Of a DNA stretch of 64,000 nucleotides, positions 1 to 8,779 are shown one piece after another. Source of the stretch: a bacterium (GTDB lineage Bacteria > Acidobacteriota > Polarisedimenticolia > Polarisedimenticolales > Polarisedimenticolaceae); the NCBI GenBank assembly GCA_024226515.1, contig JAAELQ010000116.1:124001-188000 (forward strand), given 5' to 3'. The position numbers were made by a program, and so were the translations under genes. Numbering within the stretch: position 1 is the stretch's first letter; every line of letters starts with the position of its first letter. The notes under the pieces are model-generated. The model saw nothing but the letters and a program-made list of their open reading frames with translations. It ran no database searches and was not told the DNA's origin.

Positions 1-1312
1 GCACGACGACGCGGTCCACGCCGAACTCGATGCGAAACGCCTCGACGACCTCGGCCGGGCTCAGGCCGAGTGTCCGGTTGCGGTACAGCTCGCCCTCTCC
101 CATCAACAACAGCCGCGCCCCCGAGCGCGGATCCGCCACCGGCAACAGGTCGCCGCCCTGAAACAGCAACGGCGACTGCGCGAACTGCAAGCCGCGCTCG
201 CGGAGCGTTTGCGCGACGAGCGAGTCGCCGGGCTGGAACTTCGACGTCTGCTCGTTGATGCTGGCGTAGCGCGGCAATAGTGTCACGACGCGGGCCGTAC
301 CGTCGGCGTCGAGGACCCGTCCCGATTTTCCGTTGTCCTGCGCCCAGCGTGTCACGGGAAGCGGAGTGGGGACCACGTCGAGCGTCACGCCCTCGGCGAT
401 GTCGAACTCACGCATCCGCCCCAGTAGCTGCGGCAGCAGCGACTCGTCGATCGATATCACGATGCGATCCGCCAGGGGCAGCGCGGCGAGCTGCCGCAAC
501 ACGTCCGGCGCCGACCCGTCGAGCTCCGCCATCGTCGGACGCGGCGTGGCAAGCTGCATCCGCAGTCCGCCCGGTCGCTCGCCGCCGTCTTCCGTCATCA
601 CACGGAATCCGCGCAGCGAAGGCTCGAAGCGGAACCGCGCGGCCTCGACGATCGAGTCGATCCGCCCCTCGGCCGCGCCGGCGGAGAGCCAGCTTGCCAG
701 TGCGGCGCCGGCGGGCTCGTCGCCGATGCGAAACCGGTCGAGCAGATCGGCGGGCAAGCCCACCGAGCGCAACGTCTCGGGGTCGAGTCGTGCGCCGTCG
801 ACCCACGGCAGCTCGTACGCGAGCAGGACGCGCAGCGTCGTACGCACGAGACCGTCGCGGGCCAGATTCCGCGCCACGAACGTCGCCGCCTCGACGTGGG
901 GCGAGCCCGAGATTCTCGGTGGGGTCGTCGGCGACGGCTCCTCGTCGAGCAGCGGCGCGCGGAATCCACGGAGTTGCGGCACGCCGGCGTCGTAGCCGGA
1001 CCAGGCGTCGGCGAGCGCCCTCGACGGCGATGGAGCCACCGTGATCCCGGGCGGCAACTCCCGCGCGCTCGCCGGCGGCGCGTCCTCGATCGTCGCCGTC
1101 GGCGGAGCCACCGCGCGCAACGCCTGGCGGAACGACAGCCGCAGCGAGCGATCGGCGATTCGCCGCAGGTAGCTCGGGGGCAGGTCCGACTCCGCGGCGG
1201 AGACCAAGCCGTTCTCGGTCTTGCCGATCAACTCGACGAAGTCCAGCGGCGCAGCTTGCTGAGCCGAGACGGCCGTCGAAGCGACCAACGCGATGGCAAC
1301 GGCGATCTTCAT
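1..1312 (-). CDS. Secreted protein with agmatine/arginine-deiminase-like motifs, C-terminus cut by window edge
   Basis: An open frame runs from an ATG at 1312 off the left edge of the window (437 codons visible). It begins MKIAVAIALVASTAVSAQQA, a clean signal peptide, so the product is exported. The last third contains TRWAQDNGK (about residues 325-333) and, some 50 residues later, LFQGGDLL. This order resembles the W-x-x-D-x-G and G-G-N/D signatures of the guanidino-group-modifying enzyme fold (agmatine deiminase, peptidylarginine deiminase). The first 250 residues match nothing I recognise. The catalytic Cys expected near the C-terminus would lie outside the window, so activity cannot be judged. 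It is divergent from the GCS2-CBS gene, with 67 bases between them. The coding call is firm; the fold assignment is inference from two motifs. Confidence 0.7.
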   Translation of the reverse strand, partial: MKIAVAIALVASTAVSAQQAAPLDFVELIGKTENGLVSAAESDLPPSYLRRIADRSLRLSFRQALRAVAPPTATIEDAPPASARELPPGITVAPSPSRALADAWSGYDAGVPQLRGFRAPLLDEEPSPTTPPRISGSPHVEAATFVARNLARDGLVRTTLRVLLAYELPWVDGARLDPETLRSVGLPADLLDRFRIGDEPAGAALASWLSAGAAEGRIDSIVEAARFRFEPSLRGFRVMTEDGGERPGGLRMQLATPRPTMAELDGSAPDVLRQLAALPLADRIVISIDESLLPQLLGRMREFDIAEGVTLDVVPTPLPVTRWAQDNGKSGRVLDADGTARVVTLLPRYASINEQTSKFQPGDSLVAQTLRERGLQFAQSPLLFQGGDLLPVADPRSGARLLLMGEGELYRNRTLGLSPAEVVEAFRIEFGVDRVVV

Positions 1313-1362
1313 GGGGTCAGACTACGCACTATCGCATATGTGACGACGCCTGGTCTGAGCCC
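1313..1362. repeat. Degenerate REP-like inverted repeat
   Basis: The left arm GGGGTCAGACTA starts immediately after the ATG of the leftward gene. The right arm at 1351-1362 reads TGGTCTGAGCCC, which matches the left arm at 10 of 12 positions as its reverse complement. The core GGGGTCAGACT is shared with the perfect palindrome at 17029-17080, so this looks like a decayed copy of the same element. It fills most of the gap between two divergent genes. Confidence 0.5.
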
Positions 1363-1367
1363 GTGGT

Positions 1368-1373
1368 TAGAAT
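1368..1373 (+). promoter_or_regulatory. Possible -10 element (TAGAAT) for the GCS2-CBS gene
   Basis: TAGAAT at 1368-1373 is a good sigma-70 -10 hexamer, 6 bases before the GTG at 1380. That would make the transcript essentially leaderless, and indeed no clear ribosome binding site precedes the GTG. No convincing -35 box is seen, so this is tentative. Confidence 0.3.
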
Positions 1374-1379
1374 AAGAGC

Positions 1380-3271
<1,892 letters not shown>

Positions 3272-3275
<4 letters not shown>

Positions 3276-4084
3276 TCTCCGTCGTACAGCGACCCGGCCT
3301 TGACCGCCGAAGTCGTGATCCCCTTGATCAGCGCCGAGCTGAAGCCCTGATGCTCCATCTCGTTCAGTCCGGCGATCGTGCAGCCGCGCGGTGTCGTCAC
3401 TGCGTCGATCGCGCGTTCGGGGTGCGTCGTCTCGTCGAGCACCAACGACGCCGCGCCAAGCGCCGTCTGGGCCGCCATCTTCAGCGCCTCACGCGGGTGG
3501 AAGCCGATCTCGATGCCGCCCTGCGACGCGGCGCGCACGGCGCGCAGGAAGAAGGCTACGCCGCACGCGCAGAGCGCAGTCGCCGGGATCATCAGCTCTT
3601 CCTCGATGACCAGGGTGACGCCGACCGCGTCGAAGATCGAGACGGCCTGCTCCAGCAGGTCCTCGCGGTCGGAGTTCGTCGCGAGGCACGTCATCGAGCG
3701 GCCGAGCGCGATCGCGGTGTTCGGCATGGCGCGCACGATCGGTTGTTCGGCGGACGTCAGGCGTGCGATGTCGTCGATTCCCGCGCCGGAGACGACGGAG
3801 ATCAGCAGGTTCTTCTGCGGGTCGAGGTCCGGCCGGATCTCGTCGAGCAGGCCGTCCAGTTGCTGCGGCTCGACGGCGGCGATCACGATCGCCGCGCGAC
3901 GCACGGCGTCGCGGTTGTCCGACTGGACGACGAATCCGCGTGACGCCAGGTCGTCCAGGCGCTCGACGCGGCGCCGAGTGACGATGATCTCCTGCGGCTC
4001 GAAGCCGTTGCCCGCCAGGCCCAGCGCGATCGCGCGGCCGATGTTGCCGGTTCCGAGGATGGCGAGACGTACGGGTTTGCCCAT
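3272..4084 (-). CDS. proC: Pyrroline-5-carboxylate reductase
   Basis: A 270-residue cytoplasmic enzyme for the last step of proline synthesis, reducing 1-pyrroline-5-carboxylate with NAD(P)H. The N-terminal Rossmann motif is LAILGTGNIGRAIALGLAG (residues 7-25). The family marker VRAMPNTAIALG lies near 115-126, and the C-terminal signature AVTTPRGCTIAGLNEMEHQG matches the ProC pattern. Length is normal for the family. The ATG at 4084 has AAAGGAA upstream. It ends in the same CTAG as the convergent gene, a 4-base overlap. No other proline gene is nearby. Confidence 0.93.
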
Positions 4085-4216
4085 GCGATTCCTTTCTGCG
4101 CGCCGCTACCGGCTTCGACCTCAGGGGGGGTAGGATGCAGCGGTTGGGTGCACTCGCCCCGCGTGTCGCCCCAGAGGATAGTCGAAACCGGGCGTTGCCG
4201 GTACGGAGTCAAGACC

Positions 4217-5614
4217 ATGGACGCCAGCCCAAGCGACCTCGATCGCTTTCGCGATCGCCTCGAGCTGGAGTATGCCGACCGCTTCCCACGCTCCAGGGCA
4301 CATCATGAACGGTCGACGCGGCTGCTCGACGGGACCAGCCACGCGATCCGCTGGAACGAACCGTTCATGCCCGTGGCCCGGCGCGCCGCGGGCGCCTGGT
4401 TCGAGGACATCGACGGTCACCGGCTCGTCGACTACTGGCAAGGCCACATGACGAACCTGCTGGGGCACAACCCGGCGCGAATACGTGACGCGCTGCAGAG
4501 AGCGCTGGCCGAGGGCAGCGGCCTGCAGACCGGGATGATCCACGAGCTGGAGGCCGAGGTCGTCGATCTGCTCTGCCGCGCCACCGGCTCCGACGTTGCG
4601 CGGCTGACCACCAGCGGCTCGCTCGGCACGTTCTACGCCACGTTGCTGGCGCGCGCTTTCACCGGGCGGGAGGTCGTGCTGAAAATCCGCGGCGGCTGGC
4701 ACGGCAGCCAGCCCTTCGGGTTGAAGGGCGTCTCGGCGCACGGGACGTCGTTCGATCACATGGAGTCCGAGGGCCTCGGCGGCAGCACGCAGACCGAGAT
4801 CGAGCTGACCCGCCTCAACGACGTCGAGGACCTGCGGCGCGTGTTCGAGCGCAGCGGCGATCGGATCGCGTGCTTGATGCTCGAGCCGATGCTCGGCGCC
4901 GGCGGGGGGATCCCGGCGACGCGCGAATACCTGTCCGAGGCGCGGCAACTGACCGCAGAGCACGGCGCCCTGCTGGTCTGCGACGAGATCGTCACCGCAT
5001 TTCGTTTCCGCGCCGGCGACCTGTCCGCGCACTACGGTGTGAAGCCGGACCTGCTGGTGCTGGGCAAGATCATCGGGGGTGGCATGCCCGTCGCCGCGGT
5101 GGCGGGTCGGCGCGACGTCATGGAGCTGTGCACGCGCGCAGCCGGTCGCGTCAAGTTCGAGGGCGGTACGTTCTCGGGACACGAGCTGTCGCTCGTCGCC
5201 GCTCGCGAGCTGCTGAACCACGTGATCGAGGACGAGGGGTCCGTCTACCCCGACCTCGCCGGGAAGGGGTGCCGGCTGCGCGACGGCATCCGCGCCGCGG
5301 CGCAGCGCTGCGGCGTCCCGATCCACGTTACCGGCGATCCCGTGGACGGCTTCCCCGGCGGATCCCTGTTCCACGTCGTGGTCACGAGCGCGCCGGACGC
5401 CGTGCTCGCGTGCGCCGAAGACTCGGCTCGATTACGGCATCCGCTGATCGGCGATCGTCTGTTCAAGTCGGTGCTGATGCTCGACGACATCTCGGTGCGC
5501 GGTGGGGGAGGCGGGATCAGCACGGCCCACGAACGGCCAGACCTCGAGCGGACGATCGAGGCGTACGAGAGGGCGTTCATGCGGTTTCGCGAGGCGGGGC
5601 TGGTCGGGCCATGA
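4217..5614 (+). CDS. Class III PLP-dependent aminotransferase, GSA-aminomutase-like
   Basis: I start it at the ATG at 4217, preceded by GGAGT at 4205-4209, rather than the upstream in-frame ATG at 4148. This gives 465 residues starting MDASPSDLDRF. It has the class III fold signature: an N-terminal WNEPFMPVARRAAGAWFEDI strand, a phosphate-binding TTSGSLGTFYATLLARAFTG stretch, DEIVTAFRF (the Asp that contacts the PLP ring nitrogen) and LVLGKIIGGGMPVAA, whose Lys (about residue 284) should form the Schiff base. It resembles glutamate-1-semialdehyde 2,1-aminomutase, but no haem genes are near and the RSGTEA loop is replaced by TSGSLG. I therefore call only the broad family. It overlaps the next gene by ATGA. 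Confidence 0.85.
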   Translation: MDASPSDLDRFRDRLELEYADRFPRSRAHHERSTRLLDGTSHAIRWNEPFMPVARRAAGAWFEDIDGHRLVDYWQGHMTNLLGHNPARIRDALQRALAEGSGLQTGMIHELEAEVVDLLCRATGSDVARLTTSGSLGTFYATLLARAFTGREVVLKIRGGWHGSQPFGLKGVSAHGTSFDHMESEGLGGSTQTEIELTRLNDVEDLRRVFERSGDRIACLMLEPMLGAGGGIPATREYLSEARQLTAEHGALLVCDEIVTAFRFRAGDLSAHYGVKPDLLVLGKIIGGGMPVAAVAGRRDVMELCTRAAGRVKFEGGTFSGHELSLVAARELLNHVIEDEGSVYPDLAGKGCRLRDGIRAAAQRCGVPIHVTGDPVDGFPGGSLFHVVVTSAPDAVLACAEDSARLRHPLIGDRLFKSVLMLDDISVRGGGGGISTAHERPDLERTIEAYERAFMRFREAGLVGP

Positions 5615-6492
5615 TCGACGTCGAACGCGAGCTCGACCGGCTGTTCGGTCTCCCACTCTCCGACTTTACCGCCGATCGCAACGCGCTGGTCAAGGACCTG
5701 CGCGATCGCGGGCTGCTCGACGAGGCGAAGGCGGTGAAGGCGCTGGTCAAGCCGAGCGTCACCGCATGGGCTGCGAACCAGGCGTTTCGCGAGGAGCGCG
5801 AGGCGTTCGATCACCTGCTGGAGATGGGTGGCTGGTTGCGCGACGCGCAGGCCGGAGCGCTGCACGGCCGCGGCAGCGACGACCTGCACCGGGCCAAGTA
5901 CGCGCGACGCGAGGCGCTGGACGTGGTCGCGCAGCACGCGCTGCAGATCCTCGAGCGCAACGGCAACGCGACCGGCCCGGCCGTGACACGCAAGCTCGAG
6001 CACACGCTCGAGGCGCTGGCGACGTTCGGCGACACGCGCTCGGACATCCGCCCGGGGCGCCTGACGCGCGACCTCGAGCCGCCGGGGCTCGACGTCCTCA
6101 TGCGGTTGGCCCAGGAGGCTCCGCCGCCGAAGAAGCTCCGCGTTCCCAGGTCGCAACCGCCCAAAGCCAAGAAGCCCTCCGCCAGGCAGGAGGTCGCGAA
6201 GGCCAATCGGGCGCTGTCCCAGGCGCAGAAACTCGTCGACGCGCGCCAGGCGGATTCCCGCCAGGCCAAGCGTCAGCGCTCCGCGGCCGACGCCCGCGTC
6301 AACAAGATCCGCGAGCAGATCAACGAGTTGCAGCACCGCGTCGAGCAGGCCCGCTTCAAGCTGAAGGAGGCGACGAACCGCTTCGAGCAGGCCGCCGAGG
6401 CCGACGAGGAAGCCCAGGAATCCCTCGAAAAAGCCCAGGACACGGCAACAGAGGCTCAGGCCGCCCTGGACCGCCTCACGCTGATGAACTGA
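5611..6492 (+). CDS. Conserved hypothetical protein with C-terminal coiled coil
   Basis: The ATG at 5611 overlaps the TGA of the aminotransferase (ATGA), so the two are probably translationally coupled. The 293-residue product begins with a helical domain (FTADRNALVKDLRDRG, then AKAVKALVKPSVTAWAANQ) that I recognise from uncharacterised actinobacterial and acidobacterial proteins. This is followed by a Pro/Lys-rich linker (about 165-185) and a long Gln/Arg/Glu-rich helix (about 190-290), predicted coiled coil. No signal peptide, so cytoplasmic. Function unknown. Confidence 0.85.
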   Translation: MIDVERELDRLFGLPLSDFTADRNALVKDLRDRGLLDEAKAVKALVKPSVTAWAANQAFREEREAFDHLLEMGGWLRDAQAGALHGRGSDDLHRAKYARREALDVVAQHALQILERNGNATGPAVTRKLEHTLEALATFGDTRSDIRPGRLTRDLEPPGLDVLMRLAQEAPPPKKLRVPRSQPPKAKKPSARQEVAKANRALSQAQKLVDARQADSRQAKRQRSAADARVNKIREQINELQHRVEQARFKLKEATNRFEQAAEADEEAQESLEKAQDTATEAQAALDRLTLMN

Positions 6493-6507
6493 CCTCCCAC
6501 CCCGCGA

Positions 6508-6544
6508 CCCAGGTTGATTTCGGGGGGCGTTGCATCAACCCGGG
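6508..6544. repeat. Hairpin between convergent genes, CCCAGGTTG/CAACCCGGG family
   Basis: GGTTGAT at 6512-6518 pairs with ATCAACC at 6534-6540, with further pairing outside (CCCA before, CGGG after). It sits between two convergent stop codons and may act as a bidirectional terminator, although no T-tract follows. Similar arms occur at 29764-29789 and one arm at 11332-11340. Confidence 0.45.
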
Positions 6545-6556
6545 ACCGGAGGTGCG

Positions 6557-7840
6557 TCAGTCGCGGTGGATGGCCTCGAGGATGGCGTCGAGGGTCGCCG
6601 GGATGGGTTCTGGGGCGTTTGCGTAGTTGGAGCGAATCTCGTTCAGCTCGCCCTTGTGGTAGCCGACGACGGCGTCCGGGTCCTTCAGCAGGTGCCCGGT
6701 CAGGACGCCGCAGACCGTGTCGGAGCGTGAGATGACGCCGCGCGCGACGAGCTTTTTGGCCCCGGCGAGCGTGGCGCACGAGGCCGGCTCGGCCCCGATG
6801 CCGGCGGAGTCGACGTGGGCCTTGGCGTCCATGATCTCCTGGTCGGTCACGGACTCGACGACGCCGTCCGACTCGACGACGCCGCGCAGGCTCTTCTTCC
6901 ACGAGAGCGGGCGGCCGATGCGGATCGCGGTGGCCAGCGTGTCGGCCTCCATCGGTTCCAGCGGCAGGCCGGTAGTGAATGCACGGTACAGCGGACTGGC
7001 GCCGGCGGCCTGGATCACCGCGATGCGCGGCAGCTGCGAGATCAACCCGAGCTCTCGTGCCTCGGACAGGCCCTTGGCGATGGCGGAGCTGTTGCCGAGG
7101 TTGCCGCCCGGGAGGATCAGCCAGTCGGGCACCTCCCAGCCGAGATCCTGCATCAGCTCGAGGCCGATCGCTTTCTGGCCCTCGATGCGGAACGGGTTGA
7201 TGGAGTTGAGCAGGTAGATGTTTTCCTTGGCGCAGACCTGCTCGACCAGCGTCATTGCCGCGTCGAAGTCGCCGTCGATCTGCAGCGTTCGCGCGCCGTA
7301 GGCCAGCGCCTGGCTCAGCTTTCCGTAGGCCACGTTGCCCGCCGGGATGAAGACGAAGGCGCGCATGCCGGCCGAGGCGGCGTAGGCCGCCATGGAGGCG
7401 GACGTGTTGCCGGTGGAGGCGCAGGCGACGCGGTCCATGCCGAGGACACGCGCCATCGTCGCGCCGACGGTCATGCCGCGGTCTTTGAACGACCCGGTCG
7501 GGTTCTCTCCCTCGTGCTTCAGCAGGATGCGATCGAGCCCGGCGTACGCGGCCGCAGCGGGGGAGTCGTAGAGGTGCGTGTTGCCCTCGCCCCGCGTGAT
7601 CATCAGCCGCGGCTCGACGGGCAAGATCAGCTCGCGGAAGCGCCACACGCCGGAACGGTCCTCGGCGGCGCGCGAACCTCTGCGCTCGTCGAACAGGTCG
7701 GCGCCGACGCGGCCGCGCAACGGCTCGAGCTCGTGCAACACGTCCAGCGTGCCGCCGCAGTCGCAGCGATAGCGGACACCCGCGCCGGGATATTCCTCCC
7801 CGCACTCGATGCATCTCAGTAGCCAGCTTTCCTGCGTCAC
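6557..7840 (-). CDS. thrC: Threonine synthase
   Basis: A 427-residue PLP enzyme converting O-phosphohomoserine to threonine. The start is the GTG at 7840, which overlaps the thrB stop as GTGA; a longer upstream frame would run into thrB. It opens with a rubredoxin-like zinc knuckle (LRCIECGEEY, then YRCDCGG) typical of long-form threonine synthases. ENPTGSFKDRGMT carries the PLP Lys, STGNTSASMAAYAA the phosphate-contact loop, and LPGGNLGNSSAIAKG the glycine-rich PLP phosphate site. It is third in the operon thrA-thrB-thrC. Confidence 0.95.
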   Translation of the reverse strand: MTQESWLLRCIECGEEYPGAGVRYRCDCGGTLDVLHELEPLRGRVGADLFDERRGSRAAEDRSGVWRFRELILPVEPRLMITRGEGNTHLYDSPAAAAYAGLDRILLKHEGENPTGSFKDRGMTVGATMARVLGMDRVACASTGNTSASMAAYAASAGMRAFVFIPAGNVAYGKLSQALAYGARTLQIDGDFDAAMTLVEQVCAKENIYLLNSINPFRIEGQKAIGLELMQDLGWEVPDWLILPGGNLGNSSAIAKGLSEARELGLISQLPRIAVIQAAGASPLYRAFTTGLPLEPMEADTLATAIRIGRPLSWKKSLRGVVESDGVVESVTDQEIMDAKAHVDSAGIGAEPASCATLAGAKKLVARGVISRSDTVCGVLTGHLLKDPDAVVGYHKGELNEIRSNYANAPEPIPATLDAILEAIHRD

Positions 7841-8775
7841 ACCTTCCTCGCTCCGGGACTGTCCGCCGATCCGATCACGAACGTAGCGTCGAGTCCCGCC
7901 TTGTTGAACGCGTCGCGCATCGCCGTACCGACCTCGTTCGCGTTGCGCGCCGAGCGGCACAGCGCGAACACGGACGGCCCCGCGCCGCTGATCGAGCTCC
8001 CCAGCGCGCCCGCATCGTGAGCGGCCTGGATGACGCCGAGGCAGCCCGGGATCAGAGGCGCCCGCGCAGGGGTGACGATGTTGTCGACCATCGATCGCGC
8101 CAGTAAGCCGAAGTCCCCCGAGTGAAACGCGCTGATCATTCCGGCGACGTTGGCGTTGTTGGCGACCATCTCCGGCAGCGCGACACGATCGGGCAGGGCC
8201 TCGCGTGCCTCGCGCGTCGGCAACGAGAACGCCGGCGTCGCGACGGAGACGGTCAGACCCTCCGGCACCGGCAGCCGGATCAGGTCCAGCGGATCGGTCG
8301 AGCGCACGAGGATCAGACCGCCCAGCAACGCCGGTGCGACGTTGTCCGCGTGCCGGCCCGCCACCGCGGCCTCGGCCTCCATGCAGGGCTCGACGAGCTC
8401 GGTCTTGCGCAGCGGCGACCCGAGCAGGACGTTCGTCGCCAGCGCCGCCGCGGCCGCGCTGGCGGCAGAGCTGCCCAGCCCCGAACCGATCGGCATGCCC
8501 TTGAACAGCTCGAGCTCGATGCCGGCTTCGATCCCGGCGCGAGCCAGCACCTCGCGCGCGGCGATCCCGGCGGTGTTGGTCGCCGCGTCGACCGGAAGCG
8601 CGCCCCCGTCCCCATGCACCGCCTTCAGCGTCACGCCCGAAGAGGAGACGACCCGCGCCACGACGGTGTCGCCGGGCTCGGCGACGGCAAGGCCGAGCAC
8701 GTCGAAGCCGGGGCCCAGATTGGCCACGGTCGCCGGCGCGAAAACGCGAATTTCGGATCCGATGGGTAAGGTCAT
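7837..8775 (-). CDS. thrB: Homoserine kinase
   Basis: A 312-residue GHMP-family kinase that phosphorylates homoserine with ATP. The chosen ATG at 8775 begins MTLPIGSEIRVFAPATVANL; a longer frame starts 12 codons upstream inside thrA but would add unrelated residues. GHMP motif 1 is ATVANLGPGFDVLG; motif 2, the phosphate loop, is GMPIGSGLGSSAASAAAAAL; motif 3 is GSSISGAGPSVFALC. It lies 4 bases after the thrA stop and overlaps thrC by GTGA, so the three genes form one tightly coupled operon. Confidence 0.95.
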   Translation of the reverse strand: MTLPIGSEIRVFAPATVANLGPGFDVLGLAVAEPGDTVVARVVSSSGVTLKAVHGDGGALPVDAATNTAGIAAREVLARAGIEAGIELELFKGMPIGSGLGSSAASAAAAALATNVLLGSPLRKTELVEPCMEAEAAVAGRHADNVAPALLGGLILVRSTDPLDLIRLPVPEGLTVSVATPAFSLPTREAREALPDRVALPEMVANNANVAGMISAFHSGDFGLLARSMVDNIVTPARAPLIPGCLGVIQAAHDAGALGSSISGAGPSVFALCRSARNANEVGTAMRDAFNKAGLDATFVIGSADSPGARKV

Positions 8776-8779
8776 GACG

